Assembly: GCA_039820405.1 (NCBI GenBank)
Contig: JBCBQC010000006.1
Span: 1 to 64,000 of the forward strand
Direction: 5' to 3'
DNA length: 64,000 bases
DNA from: CALLVY01 sp937899855
GTDB taxonomy: Bacteria > Bacteroidota > Bacteroidia > Chitinophagales > Saprospiraceae
Of the stretch, positions 50,244 to 60,269 are shown piece after piece (the first letter of the stretch is position 1; every line of letters begins with the position of its first letter). The position numbers and the translations under genes were made by a program. The notes under the pieces were generated by a model. That model saw nothing but the letters and a program-made list of their open reading frames with translations, ran no database searches and was not told where the DNA came from.

Positions 50244-51701
50244 ATGCGTGCCAGTAAGTTGCTCAAAGTCATCCTCCGTTTGCCACCGGACGCCTATCCC
50301 GCCCTGCAGCGTTTTCTACAATCCCCCTATTTCCAGGGTCAGCGCCGGGCCGATGAGCAGCTCGCCCTATTCGAATACCTCTGGGCGGGTCGAGCCACGG
50401 AAGACCCCCAGTACTTCGATAAGGAGGTGACCTACGCCCGTCTTTTTCCGGAGCAGCCACGGTTTAAAGGAAAATTGGAAAAGTTGATGAGCCGTCTCTT
50501 TCGCTCGGTCGAAGCGTTTTTGGTGCAGCGGCAACTGGAAAAAGACCGGACCGAGCGGCAGGACTTGCTGGCCCTCCTGTCGGCCTACACCGACCTACAG
50601 CTGCCCGGGCTGTTTGAACTGCGGCGAAAAAAGCTGGCCAACCAGCTCGACCAAATGACGCCCGACAACCCCCACCACTTCTGGGAACGTCAGGAATTGG
50701 AACGCCGAATCACCGAATTCCAGAGCTTCTCGGGCCTTCGCGATTCGGACCTCAACCTCCCCGCCACCCACCACCAATTTGACCTCTACTACCTGCTGGC
50801 CAAACTCGAACTGGCCTGCCAACTGCTGGCCCGCCACCTCTTCGTCTTTAAGGTCGAACCCCTCGATGATAGCCTGGAGGCTCTGGACCTGCTCGAACCC
50901 CTCTACCTCAAAAAATACGCCGCCATCCCGGTTATCCAAGTCTACCACCAGGCCTACCAATTGCTCCGGTCCTTCTGGAGCCTCGACCATCGCCAACGCT
51001 ACATCCAGTTCCGCGACCTGCTCGAAGAGCACAACGATACCCTCTCGGAAGAACACCTCAAGACCCTCCAAACCATCGCCCGCAGTTTCTGCCTGCGACA
51101 GTACCAAATCGGGGTGGCGGGCTACCGGTCCTACACCTTCGAGCTGTACCAAAAGCACCTGCTGCGCGGCTGGCTCTACCACAAGGGCCGGCTCCTGCAA
51201 AGCCTGTTTTCCAATATCGTCACCCTCGCCCTCCGCGAAAAAGCCTACGACTGGACCCGCCAATTCCTCGAAGACCACCGCGATCGCACCACCGGTAGCG
51301 ATACGGCGGAAGCGGTGTACAATTACAACCTCAGCCAGTACTACTTTTATACCCAGCAGTACGATGCCGCGCTCAACCTACTCAGCGATAGCTATCGCGA
51401 TCCCTACTACAAGGTATCGGCCAAACGGCTGGAGATCAAAATCCTTTACGAAACCGAATCCGATTTGCTCGATCCGCGGATGGATGCTTTTAAGATTTTT
51501 ATCTACCGCCTTCCCGAGGGGAGCTTCAACCGACGCAGCAAGGAGATGAATCGAAATTTTATCGACCTCCTGCGCCAGATCAAACTGCCCAAAACGCTGG
51601 GACACCCCGACCGCATCGACAAATTAGCGGAAAAGGTGCGCGCTTCCCCCCAACTCTCCGATAAGGAATGGCTGCTCGACAAACTGGAGCTGATGCGCTA
51701 G
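50244..51701 (+). CDS. Conserved-type helical protein, unknown function
   Basis: A 485-residue protein without signal peptide or membrane segments. It is almost wholly alpha-helical and rich in Leu, Gln, Arg and Tyr, with TPR-like helix pairs (for example VYNYNLSQYYFYTQQYDAALNLL, about 355-377, and LLEPLYLKKYAAIPVIQVYHQAYQLL-type helices near 215-240). The N-terminus MRASKLLKVILRLPPDAYPALQRFLQSPYF is a distinctive motif I have no name for. Probably a cytoplasmic scaffold or binding protein. Third-position C use is very high compared with neighbours. Divergent from the T9SS gene at 48927-50141. Confidence 0.65.
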   Translation: MRASKLLKVILRLPPDAYPALQRFLQSPYFQGQRRADEQLALFEYLWAGRATEDPQYFDKEVTYARLFPEQPRFKGKLEKLMSRLFRSVEAFLVQRQLEKDRTERQDLLALLSAYTDLQLPGLFELRRKKLANQLDQMTPDNPHHFWERQELERRITEFQSFSGLRDSDLNLPATHHQFDLYYLLAKLELACQLLARHLFVFKVEPLDDSLEALDLLEPLYLKKYAAIPVIQVYHQAYQLLRSFWSLDHRQRYIQFRDLLEEHNDTLSEEHLKTLQTIARSFCLRQYQIGVAGYRSYTFELYQKHLLRGWLYHKGRLLQSLFSNIVTLALREKAYDWTRQFLEDHRDRTTGSDTAEAVYNYNLSQYYFYTQQYDAALNLLSDSYRDPYYKVSAKRLEIKILYETESDLLDPRMDAFKIFIYRLPEGSFNRRSKEMNRNFIDLLRQIKLPKTLGHPDRIDKLAEKVRASPQLSDKEWLLDKLELMR

Positions 51702-51814
51702 TGCCAGTAGTACCGACGCTTATCAATCGGACCCGATTTCTTTTGGTGCCTCCCCAGGTTTATGGTAATTTATAGTCATGTATTCTATCCATCTTTTCAC
51801 CAAAGCCTAAAAAA

Positions 51815-54607
51815 ATGAAGCCGAAAATTTCCTTATTGTTGCTATTCTTTTCCTCACTCTTCAACCTGGCCCTTTCCTCCGCCCAAAGCCGCGATAAAGA
51901 CCCCGTCGTAGTCCTGGGTAGCCAAATCCCCAGCTTGTCCAGTACGAGCCCGGCCGATCTGGTCGGCTTCCGCTGGATCAATGGCGGCTGGGATCAGGTT
52001 CCCATTCAGGTGGACGAACGCGTACTCCGCCACGTCCGGACACCCTACGGCCTCAATCCCGGCAACGTCTGCCTCCAGCCCTCCGGGAGCAGTGGCGCCT
52101 GGGACGTTTGGTTTTACGCCGACTCCCAAACCAACGTCGGCCCCGATAGCGATCCCAATTTTGATGGGGATGACGAGCTGGTTTTTATGTATTTCGATAC
52201 CGGTGAGGCCTTTACCGGGGGCAGTTGTCCCGCCGGCGTACTGACCAGTACCCTGGTGGAACTAATCGTCAGCGATCCCCTCCAAACCGCCAGCCCCAGC
52301 TACCTCTACCTCTTCCAACAAGACGGTAGCCTCCCTCAGGACGCCGGAGCGGATTACGTCGATTATCAGTTTGTACTGGCCAATGGCGACCTCCTGAGCG
52401 AGTACGACGAATGCGCGGAGGGCGGTAATTGTAACGGGAATTCCATCAATCCCCAGTGCGAGGCGAGTACCGTGGTGACCGATGATTACCAGGTCGCCTT
52501 TTCCAAACGCTGGGTCGAGGACGTGCTGCGCATCACGAGCGGCAACGCCACGGGGCAGGATATTCTGGATGCCCACCAGGGTTTTGTGGCGCCGAGCACC
52601 GAAATCGAAGCCTTGGGGGGCGGATCGCCCAATTCGCCTTTTGGTCCTTGCGGGCGAACGGAAAATACCTTTTCCGGTGCGCGGGGGGCCATCGTTACCT
52701 CTACCGACGGTCCCGTCCGGGCCATCCGCAGCGTCATGGGCTCCAACAGCGGGACGTTTAACGAACTGACGATCAAATTTACCCAATCGCGGGCCGATTA
52801 CCGCCTCGATTTTCGCGTCCACAATTTTAGTAATGCCCCCTGTGCGGGCTTTGTCGATGCCTTCGATCTCAACGAAACCGCCCGGGGCAATATGACCTAC
52901 TTCAACGACCGCCACCCCAGCGGCTTTACCGTCGATGGTAACCCCGATGTACTGGCCGACAGCGAGGTCCGGGATTGGGAATTGGTCCGGGGCATCCACG
53001 GTGCCATCGCCGCCACTTACGATTACCTCACCAATATTCCCCTCACCGACCGCGGCGTGGTTTGTGGCCCCACCGACACCGGACGGGGGGCGGTCGAAAG
53101 CTACTACGACGACGGGGGCAACAATCCGCTACACGACTGTACGGGTGACAACCGCGCCTACGGCACCTTCGGGTTTCGCCTGTTGACCGATGCCTGTACC
53201 GACCGACTTTACGCCAATTCGGCCAACAACTCCTGCCCCGGTAACAACGAGGAATTCGTCCAGTTTCGCTACCATTACTACCTCCCCCCCAATGCCACCA
53301 CGACGGAGGCTCAGGGCTACGCCGACTTTGCCAAAAATCCCCTGACGGTCAGCACCGGAACCATCGCTTGTGGCGGCAGTCCCGGCATCAACGTCGGCAT
53401 CAGCGAACTGGCCGCCATCTCTTGCAACGGGGCCAGCGATGGCAGCCTCCAGGCTACGGCCTCGGGTGGAAGTGGCAATTACATCTACGCGTGGTCCAAC
53501 GGAGCCAGTACGGCAACGGTTAGCGGCCTGGCGGCCAATACCTACGGCGTTACCGCTACCGATACCCAGAGCGGCAATACGGCAACGGCCAGTCGGGTGC
53601 TGACCCAGCCAAGCTTGCTTTCCGTCAGTACCACCAGCACCAACGAGACCAACGGCCAAGCCAACGGGACGGCGACGGCCACCGCTGCCGGGGGCACCAG
53701 CCCCTATCAATACCTTTGGTCCACCACCGCCACTACGCCCACCATCGGGGGCTTGGCCGCCGGTACCTATCAAGTGACGGTCACGGATGATCGCGCTTGT
53801 ACCGCCAGTGCTGCCGTCGTGATCACCAACGAGGTCACGGGTGCTTGTAGCTTCCAGTTGTTTGATCTCGAACCGTTTGAGGTCGACTTTGGACAGTGGA
53901 ACGATGGCGGTTCCAATTGCAGCCGAATCAATCCCCCCCAGGCGGGAAGTTTTGTGGTGCAGCTGAGAAACGGTACCAGTACCTCGCGTGTGTTTAGCAA
54001 TGCGTTTGACTTTTCGACCGATCAGGAACTGCGGGTCAACTTTGATTACGGGGCGAGTAGTATGGAAAGTGGGGAGCAGTTTGAACTCAACATCTCGCTC
54101 GACGGGGGCAGCAATTTTAGTAACATTCGCAGTTGGGAGTCCGGGGTGGATTTTGGCAGTTCTCAGCAAAACGTGGTGGGAACGGCTACCTATTCGGGAC
54201 CGTTGAGTACTGGCGTCGTACTGGAATTTCGCAACCGAGGCAATCAAAACAACGATCGGATTTTCCTAGACAATGTGGAGATTGAGCGGTGTGGAACGGG
54301 ACAGAACCGGCGGCGGACAAGGGCAAATCTGACGAAAAACGATGCGTTGGATCGTTGGCTGCTGGCGCCCAATCCGGTAAGGGAGTTGCTCCACGTACAC
54401 TTTCCCAGTGTTCGGGAAGCGCGGGCGGTCCGGGTGAGTATCATCGACAATCGGGGGCGTCTGGTTCGGGAGGAAGGCTGGTTGCTGGCACCGGGAGAGG
54501 AGCGGCGGGAGGTCGCCGTGAGTGACCTCATTCCGGGGCTGTACTGGCTGCGCGTAGCGCATCCCAATGGCGGGGGTTCGACCCAAAAGTTTGTGGTACT
54601 GCCCTAG
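51815..54607 (+). CDS. Large T9SS-secreted protein with SprB-like repeats
   Basis: A 930-residue exported protein with a signal peptide (about 1-24). The N-terminal half (about 28-510) is unrecognised beta-rich sequence with several Asp-rich loops (DPNFDGDDELVFMYFDTGE) and paired cysteines. Two SprB-like repeats follow (about 530-690, ISCNGASDGSLQATASGGSG and ATAAGGTSPYQYLWST...GTYQVTVTDDRACTA). A jelly-roll-like domain (about 690-835) and a T9SS type A sorting domain (about 850-930, LLAPNPVRELLHVHF to STQKFVVLP) end the protein. Probably a surface or released adhesin or enzyme; no catalytic site is seen. Confidence 0.8.
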   Translation: MKPKISLLLLFFSSLFNLALSSAQSRDKDPVVVLGSQIPSLSSTSPADLVGFRWINGGWDQVPIQVDERVLRHVRTPYGLNPGNVCLQPSGSSGAWDVWFYADSQTNVGPDSDPNFDGDDELVFMYFDTGEAFTGGSCPAGVLTSTLVELIVSDPLQTASPSYLYLFQQDGSLPQDAGADYVDYQFVLANGDLLSEYDECAEGGNCNGNSINPQCEASTVVTDDYQVAFSKRWVEDVLRITSGNATGQDILDAHQGFVAPSTEIEALGGGSPNSPFGPCGRTENTFSGARGAIVTSTDGPVRAIRSVMGSNSGTFNELTIKFTQSRADYRLDFRVHNFSNAPCAGFVDAFDLNETARGNMTYFNDRHPSGFTVDGNPDVLADSEVRDWELVRGIHGAIAATYDYLTNIPLTDRGVVCGPTDTGRGAVESYYDDGGNNPLHDCTGDNRAYGTFGFRLLTDACTDRLYANSANNSCPGNNEEFVQFRYHYYLPPNATTTEAQGYADFAKNPLTVSTGTIACGGSPGINVGISELAAISCNGASDGSLQATASGGSGNYIYAWSNGASTATVSGLAANTYGVTATDTQSGNTATASRVLTQPSLLSVSTTSTNETNGQANGTATATAAGGTSPYQYLWSTTATTPTIGGLAAGTYQVTVTDDRACTASAAVVITNEVTGACSFQLFDLEPFEVDFGQWNDGGSNCSRINPPQAGSFVVQLRNGTSTSRVFSNAFDFSTDQELRVNFDYGASSMESGEQFELNISLDGGSNFSNIRSWESGVDFGSSQQNVVGTATYSGPLSTGVVLEFRNRGNQNNDRIFLDNVEIERCGTGQNRRRTRANLTKNDALDRWLLAPNPVRELLHVHFPSVREARAVRVSIIDNRGRLVREEGWLLAPGEERREVAVSDLIPGLYWLRVAHPNGGGSTQKFVVLP

Positions 54608-54619
54608 GGGCGGAGCTTG

Positions 54620-54664
54620 GCCTACCGCTCCCTCGCCAACAAAAACATTTTGAGATGGCTTCTA
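54620..54664. mobile_element. MITE-like element, family 1, copy 3 (truncated)
   Basis: About 45 bases matching the right end of copy 2 (ACCGCTCCCTCGCCAACAAA then ACATTTTGAGATGGCTTCTA). The other end is missing. The CTAG at 54662-54665 is at its edge, and the stop codon of the minus-strand gene ending at 54662 lies in it. Confidence 0.7.
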
Positions 54665-55651
54665 GTATTTGACGAAGGAGCGGTAGGTGTTTTGATCCAC
54701 GGCGCTGCCGATGAGCCGCAGGTAATACAGCCCCGCTGGTAGGTCAGAGACGTCCAGATTCTGGCCCATCGGTTCTTGTAGGACTACCCGGCCCTGATGG
54801 TCGTAGACCTGAACGGTGCTGGCGGACTGGGGTGGCGTGGACCAGTGTAGGGTAGTGGGGGTGGGGTTGGGAAAGACGGACCAGGAATCGTTGGGGGAGG
54901 GGCGGCTACTGCTACTGGTAAGGTTCTCTTCCACGTGGAGCAGCAGCTGCCAGAGGGTTTTACTCAGCAGCCGTTGGTCGCGGTATTCGCGCAGACAGAC
55001 GACGTGGCTGAACCAGCCTTGGTCGATGGGTTGCGACCAGGTTAAGCGCCCGGTTTGGGGGTTAAATTGGAGGTCGTTGAGGTCCGCAACGATTTCGTTG
55101 AGGGGGCGGTAGGCTTCGATGGGGGGGCGGCAAAATTCCCAGACCAGGCTGTCTTTTTCGGCATCTTCGATTTGGGGGAGGTAGTCGCAGCTGTTGGTGT
55201 TGCAAGTGATGAAGTGGGGGCTGATGGTGGGGGTGGTGTTGAGGGCTTCGTCGGCATCGGCGACGACCTGGAAGGAGGTTTGGATTTGCAGGGGCTGGGG
55301 TTCGTCCAGGGGCAGGTTGAGTATATCCTGGGTGTAGCAACAGGTCTCGACGGTGATGTCGACTTCGCCTTCGAAGCCGTAGCCGTGAAACCCATCCCAG
55401 CGGTAGCGACGCAGGTCGATGGTGGGCCAGATTTCATCGGGGGTGCTGATCCATTCCTCACAATTGCCATCGCCCCAACAAATGCGCAGCACGGGCGTAT
55501 TGGCGTGTAAGCGGGCGTAGACGTCGATGCTCAGTCGGACCGTTTTGTGGCTCAACTGTTCGACGCGCAGATTGGCCGATCGCAGGTCCTGGCTAGAGAG
55601 TGGGGTCACGCTGAGCAGCAAGCCAATCCCCAGGAGGTGTAGTAGTTTCAT
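54662..55651 (-). CDS. T9SS-secreted protein, unknown function
   Basis: A 329-residue exported protein with signal peptide (about 1-20). The central part includes RICWGDGNCEEW and paired cysteines (CC, CNTNSCDYLPQIEDAEKDSLVWEFC) and looks like cadherin/Ig-type beta domains (about 25-235). A T9SS type A sorting domain spans about 252-329 (SVFPNPTPTTLHW to YRSFVKY). The last codon TAC is followed by TAG within CTAG, exactly at the edge of a truncated family-1 element. Function unknown. Confidence 0.75.
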   Translation of the reverse strand: MKLLHLLGIGLLLSVTPLSSQDLRSANLRVEQLSHKTVRLSIDVYARLHANTPVLRICWGDGNCEEWISTPDEIWPTIDLRRYRWDGFHGYGFEGEVDITVETCCYTQDILNLPLDEPQPLQIQTSFQVVADADEALNTTPTISPHFITCNTNSCDYLPQIEDAEKDSLVWEFCRPPIEAYRPLNEIVADLNDLQFNPQTGRLTWSQPIDQGWFSHVVCLREYRDQRLLSKTLWQLLLHVEENLTSSSSRPSPNDSWSVFPNPTPTTLHWSTPPQSASTVQVYDHQGRVVLQEPMGQNLDVSDLPAGLYYLRLIGSAVDQNTYRSFVKY

Positions 55652-55858
55652 ATGGCAAAATATATCCCAGATAAGATACGTATCTACAAGACACCAAAAT
55701 ACGGGTAGCCCCCCTAATTTGTGCCGAGTAATTGTCGAATGCTACTTTTGGGCGACCGGAAAGCAGCCTTGCTCTAAAAGCGGGCAAAGAAAACCCTCGG
55801 TCAACAACAAAAGCGGGGCAGTTGCGTACTAATATTTTTACATTGTTGCCAATTGGCT

Positions 55859-55866
55859 TATTTTTG
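55859..55866 (+). promoter_or_regulatory. Possible -7 element before the BatA-like gene
   Basis: TATTTTTG matches TAnnTTTG, with TTTT 20 bases upstream in the -33 position. It ends only 7 bases before the ATG at 55874, so the leader would be almost absent. Confidence 0.3.
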
Positions 55867-55873
55867 CGAACCT

Positions 55874-57904
55874 ATGCAATTTTTACACCCGACTTTTCTG
55901 TACGCACTCGCCGCTTTGGCCATCCCGATTATCATTCACCTGTTCTACTTCCGACGGTTTAAGAAGGTTTACTTCACCAACGTTCGCTTTCTCAAGGAGG
56001 TCAAGGAGGAAACGAGTGCCCGCCGTAAATTGCGCAACCTACTGGTCCTCTTGATGCGGCTACTGGCCCTCGCTTTCTTGGTGTTGGCCTTTGCTCAGCC
56101 CTTTATTCCTCAGGATACTGAGGTAAAAAAAGGCGAAAAAAACGTCAGCATCTTTATCGACAATTCCTTCAGTATGAATTCCCTGAGTGAGGATGTCCCC
56201 CTTTTGGAAAAGGCGCGACAGCGGGCGCGGCAGGTCATCGAGGCCTACGGCGTGGAGGATCGCTTCCAAATTCTGACCAACGACTTTGAAGGTCGGCACC
56301 AACGGCTGGTGAGTAAGGAGGATGCCCTGGGGCTAATCGAGGAGGTGCAAACCTCGCCCGCGGTCCGGGAATTGTCCAAGGTCCTGCAACGGCAAAAACA
56401 AGCCCTTGATCTGGGCAGCAACGACAATAAGATCGCTTACCTGATTTCGGATTTCCAGCGCAACATCAGCGATTTGAATCGCTATCGCGACACCACCTTC
56501 GAGATCAACCTGATCCCCCTCCAATCGGTCCAGGAAAAAAACATCAGCATCGACTCCTGCTGGTTCGACGCCCCGGTACAGATGATCAATCAGACCAACA
56601 CGCTGGTGGTCCGTATTCAAAACCACAGCGACCAGGAAGAAGACAACATCCGACTCAGCTTGCAGTACGACGGGCAGGTCAAACCCGTCGGGACGCTCCG
56701 CATCCCTCCCCGCGCCTCGATCACCGATACCGTCAATATGACCATCCTCCAGGCCGGCTGGCAGGACGCCGAGCTCAAAATCACCGATTTTCCCGTCCAA
56801 TTTGACGATACGTACTACTTTACCTTCAACGTCGCCCGCCAAATCCAAGTGTTGGTCATCAATGAAGCCGAGCCCAACAAATACCTCGACGCCGCCTTCG
56901 CCGGAGTATCCTACTTCCAGGTCACCAACCAATCCGCCCGGAACATCAGCTACGCGACCCTGCCCAATTACCAACTCATCATCCTCAACGGCCTCCGGCA
57001 AGTCAGTACCGGATTGGGCTCCGAGCTACAGCAGTACGTCAGCAACGGCGGGAACGTGCTCGTCTTTCCCGGCGCCAGCGCCAATCTGGCTTCCTACAAT
57101 GGCTTCCTCACCGAAATGAAGGCCAACGAACTGGAGCGTTTCGAAGTCACCGAGCGCAGCGTCGCCGACATCAATACCGAAGAATTTATCTTCAACGACG
57201 TCTTTGAAAATCAGCGGGCCAACCTCAAACTGCCCGTCACGCAGGCCAATTTCAAGCTCAGTAACTACGGCAGCCGGGGAGAAGAGCGCTTACTCATCTA
57301 CCGCGATGGCAACAGCTACCTGGGCAAGTATCGCCTCGAACGGGGGCACCTCTACCTCTGCGCCGCGCCTCTGGAAGAGAGCTACAACAACCTGGCCCGC
57401 TCCGGGGAGATTTTTATCCCCATGCTCTATAAAATGGCCATCTCGACGGCCAAAGACCAACGGATCGCCTACACCATCGGGCAGGATGAATTGATCGAAG
57501 CCGATAACCGTACCGATGGGGGAGAGATCGTCTACAAACTCAAGGGCCGGGCCGAAGAATTTATTCCCGAGCAAACGCTCACGGGACCCAAAGTGCTGTT
57601 GGGCATCAATAATCAAGTCCGGGAATCTGGCTTTTACGACCTCTACCTGCGGGCGGACAGTACCCTATCGCGTTTTGCTTTCAACTACGACCGCAAGGAG
57701 TCGGCCCTGGCTTACTACAACGAGACGGACCTGGGGCAGCAGTTGAGCGAGAACATGCACCTGATCGGCAATACGGCCCGGGCCAACCTGACCGAAGTGG
57801 TGGGTGAGCGCAGCCAGGGCATCGTTTTGTGGCGTTGGTGTCTGATTTTGGCCCTCATTTTCCTGGCCCTCGAAACTCTCCTGCTGCGTTTTTGGCGGGT
57901 CTGA
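55874..57904 (+). CDS. BatA-domain membrane protein
   Basis: A 676-residue protein. The N-terminal 80 residues form the double-membrane BatA domain (MQFLHPTFLYALAALAIPIIIHLFYFRRFKK, then LLVLLMRLLALAFLVLAFAQPFIP). A von Willebrand-A-like stretch follows (FIDNSFSMNS about 95-105, with DxSxS-type metal site partly kept), then beta-rich periplasmic regions (about 270-640) and a final membrane helix (about 650-670). Start at ATG 55874 follows family convention; a 55853 start would add seven residues. BatA proteins are linked to aerotolerance or envelope functions in Bacteroides, but the role is uncertain. Confidence 0.82.
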   Translation: MQFLHPTFLYALAALAIPIIIHLFYFRRFKKVYFTNVRFLKEVKEETSARRKLRNLLVLLMRLLALAFLVLAFAQPFIPQDTEVKKGEKNVSIFIDNSFSMNSLSEDVPLLEKARQRARQVIEAYGVEDRFQILTNDFEGRHQRLVSKEDALGLIEEVQTSPAVRELSKVLQRQKQALDLGSNDNKIAYLISDFQRNISDLNRYRDTTFEINLIPLQSVQEKNISIDSCWFDAPVQMINQTNTLVVRIQNHSDQEEDNIRLSLQYDGQVKPVGTLRIPPRASITDTVNMTILQAGWQDAELKITDFPVQFDDTYYFTFNVARQIQVLVINEAEPNKYLDAAFAGVSYFQVTNQSARNISYATLPNYQLIILNGLRQVSTGLGSELQQYVSNGGNVLVFPGASANLASYNGFLTEMKANELERFEVTERSVADINTEEFIFNDVFENQRANLKLPVTQANFKLSNYGSRGEERLLIYRDGNSYLGKYRLERGHLYLCAAPLEESYNNLARSGEIFIPMLYKMAISTAKDQRIAYTIGQDELIEADNRTDGGEIVYKLKGRAEEFIPEQTLTGPKVLLGINNQVRESGFYDLYLRADSTLSRFAFNYDRKESALAYYNETDLGQQLSENMHLIGNTARANLTEVVGERSQGIVLWRWCLILALIFLALETLLLRFWRV

Positions 57905-57923
57905 GTAGCTTTTCCTATCTTCG
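57891..57923 (+). promoter_or_regulatory. Possible promoter before the multi-span membrane protein gene
   Basis: TTTG at 57891-57894, 21 bases, TATCTTCG at 57916-57923 (one mismatch). It lies in the end of the BatA-like gene, so the next gene may be transcribed independently. Confidence 0.35.
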
Positions 57924-57944
57924 CCCAAAATTTTTTTGTGCAGG

Positions 57945-60254
57945 ATGGAGCAGTCCAATGCCGGACGAGGATTTTTTTTGATGGCCATAGCGCTGATGGC
58001 CCTGCTGGGGGCTCGTCACCACGAGCTCTTGCTGGCCCCCAACTCCTACTTTATCGGGGACTCCCTCGATGGCTTTCGCACCATGTGCGCCAATTTCTTC
58101 CACCTGCGTCACGATGCCGACCCCAGCCACTTTAGTGGCATGCACTATCCCTACGGCGATGCGCCGGGCTACGCCGATACCATTCCCCTACTCAGCAAAC
58201 TCGTCCGTTATTTTTCCAACGGCAGCGATCAGTACCTCCTGGCGGCCTGGAACCTGTCCCTCGTATTTTCCCAATGGCTGTGCGGCCTATTTCTCTACCT
58301 CGTCTTCCGCGAATTGCAACTGCCGGTTTGGTTTAGCCTCCTGGCGGCCCTGGGGGTGAGTGGCCTCACCCCCCAGCACGATCGCTTTGCGGCGCACTAC
58401 GCCCTGTCCTACGGGTTTGTGGTTCCCCTGACTACGTGGCTACTGCTGCGTTTTGGTCGCCGCCCCCGATTGCACTACAGCCTCCTCATCGGGCTGGTCC
58501 CCCTGCTGGCCAATCAGATCCATCCCTACCTCATGGCGATGTCCGTGTTTTTGATTGTGGGCTACTTGGGGTTCCGCTTTTTGCACCAGCCAAGCTGGAA
58601 AAACCTGGCCTGGCTGAGTAGTCACGGGCTGCTCCAGGTGCTGCTGCCACTGGGCTTTTTGCTCTACCAAACCGTCCTCAACGATCCCATCGCCGACCGC
58701 CCCGCCTGGCCCTGGGGCTTTACCTTTTACAAAACCCGATTGCAGAGTATCCTCCTACCCATCGACCTGCCGCTGGGGGAGTACATCGATAAGCACTATA
58801 CCGATCTCGACTACGTACTGACCGAGACGCGCGCCTACCTCGGTGCGGTGACCATTCTGGGGGGGCTGTTCTTACTCCTGCGATCGGCTTACCGGCGGTG
58901 GTGGAAAAAGGAACGCGGTACCCTCCTGCCGGCTTCGCTCCGCTACCTACTCTGGGCCGCCCTGGTGATCCTCTGCTACGCGGCCTGTTTGCCCTTCGTC
59001 CTCTTCGGCTGGGAGTGGATGACCGACTACCTGGGCCTGCTCCGACAGTTTCGAGCCCTGGGGCGTTTTGCCTGGGTCTTTTTCTACGTAGCTAACGTGG
59101 CGGTGCTCTGCGGATTGTACCAAGTTATCCAAAACCTGTCCCGTCCCGGACTGCGCAATTTTTGCTACGGCCTGGTACTGACGGTACTCCTGATCGAAGG
59201 GGTGGGTTATCTTTTTTACGAAAAATACGAACTGATCGAGCGACCCGAGCGGCGCGACGGCTTCAGTAGGGCCGACAATCCCTGGTTGTACACCATCGAT
59301 CTGGATCGCTACCAGGCCATTTTGCCCTTACCCTACTACCACATCGGGTCCGAAAATTTCTGGATCAATCCCCTGGGCTTGCACCTCCACCGCAGCGCCT
59401 GGGCTAGTGCCGAATCGGGCCTCCCCAATATGGGCTCCTACATGGGCCGTACCTCCCTGGGCCAGGCCATCAAGCTGATCGAGCTGGTGGTCGAACCCTA
59501 CCGGCGCCCCCTACTGCTGGACGATCTGCCCAACGACAAACCGCTTTTGCTCTACCTCACCAAAGCCGCCTACGAACACAAGGGCTACCGCTACGCCCAC
59601 CTGCTGCGCGGGGCCAAGCAGCTTTACGAAGACGAAAGAATTCGCCTCTTGGAGCTGCCCCTGCCCAGCTTTACCGAACGCGTAGAACGCCAACAGCAAT
59701 CCTTCCGCAACGAGGTGGATACCACTTCCGCTTTCCCTCAGGGCGAGCTTTTGAGTAAGGATAGCCTGCTCAACTTCTTCTACGACAGCTACGACGCGGG
59801 GGGGGCGGCGCACCATTATCGGGGCGGGGCCAAAGCTTTGGCCAGTCGGGAGGCTCACCTGCTTTACGATAGCCTGCCGCCCGCTCGGGCCGGGGTGGAG
59901 CGCTACGTGATGTCGGTGTGGACCAAGGTGGATTACGACCTGGCGGGGCGAACCCGACTGCGGGTCACCGAATACCATCCGGGGGAGGAGACACCGCTGC
60001 AAACCTTTGTGGTGCCCTTTTACGAATACATCCGCTCCGTGGATGCCGGCTGGATGCTGATCGACATCGGGATCAACATGTGGGGGGAGCAATCGGCCCT
60101 ACGGCTGGAGGTCTACAATGAGGACCTGCTCTACGGGCAGGAATTTTATTTGGATGAATTTCAACTGCGTCCTTCCACGGCGCGTCTGTACCGTCGGACG
60201 GCGGAAGAAGTGGTGGTCAACAACCGTTGGATTCCCCGGAATTCTTCACGATAA
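57945..60254 (+). CDS. Polytopic membrane protein, GT39/DUF6311-like, unknown function
   Basis: A 769-residue protein with about nine to eleven membrane helices in its first 430 residues (LLLRFGRRPRLHYSLLIGLV, VFLIVGYLGFRFL, FFYVANVAVLCGL, and others). It has a first loop with Asp-rich and His-rich segments (GDSLDGFRTM, HYPYGDAPGYADT) reminiscent of lipid-linked glycosyltransferases of the GT-C/GT39 type. The C-terminal 330 residues are a soluble domain. Start at ATG 57945 is preferred; the upstream 57936 frame begins with TTG. The stop codon is 15 bases before the dihydroorotase-like gene. The neighbourhood with a glycosyltransferase 2 suggests a role in glycan assembly. Confidence 0.65.
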   Translation: MEQSNAGRGFFLMAIALMALLGARHHELLLAPNSYFIGDSLDGFRTMCANFFHLRHDADPSHFSGMHYPYGDAPGYADTIPLLSKLVRYFSNGSDQYLLAAWNLSLVFSQWLCGLFLYLVFRELQLPVWFSLLAALGVSGLTPQHDRFAAHYALSYGFVVPLTTWLLLRFGRRPRLHYSLLIGLVPLLANQIHPYLMAMSVFLIVGYLGFRFLHQPSWKNLAWLSSHGLLQVLLPLGFLLYQTVLNDPIADRPAWPWGFTFYKTRLQSILLPIDLPLGEYIDKHYTDLDYVLTETRAYLGAVTILGGLFLLLRSAYRRWWKKERGTLLPASLRYLLWAALVILCYAACLPFVLFGWEWMTDYLGLLRQFRALGRFAWVFFYVANVAVLCGLYQVIQNLSRPGLRNFCYGLVLTVLLIEGVGYLFYEKYELIERPERRDGFSRADNPWLYTIDLDRYQAILPLPYYHIGSENFWINPLGLHLHRSAWASAESGLPNMGSYMGRTSLGQAIKLIELVVEPYRRPLLLDDLPNDKPLLLYLTKAAYEHKGYRYAHLLRGAKQLYEDERIRLLELPLPSFTERVERQQQSFRNEVDTTSAFPQGELLSKDSLLNFFYDSYDAGGAAHHYRGGAKALASREAHLLYDSLPPARAGVERYVMSVWTKVDYDLAGRTRLRVTEYHPGEETPLQTFVVPFYEYIRSVDAGWMLIDIGINMWGEQSALRLEVYNEDLLYGQEFYLDEFQLRPSTARLYRRTAEEVVVNNRWIPRNSSR

Positions 60255-60269
60255 AGAAAAACACGAACC

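Noticed and set aside
55853..55873. Earlier start for the BatA-like protein
   Set aside because: BatA proteins start at the hydrophobic MxFLxPxFL segment (55874), and a -7-like element sits in the extra codons.
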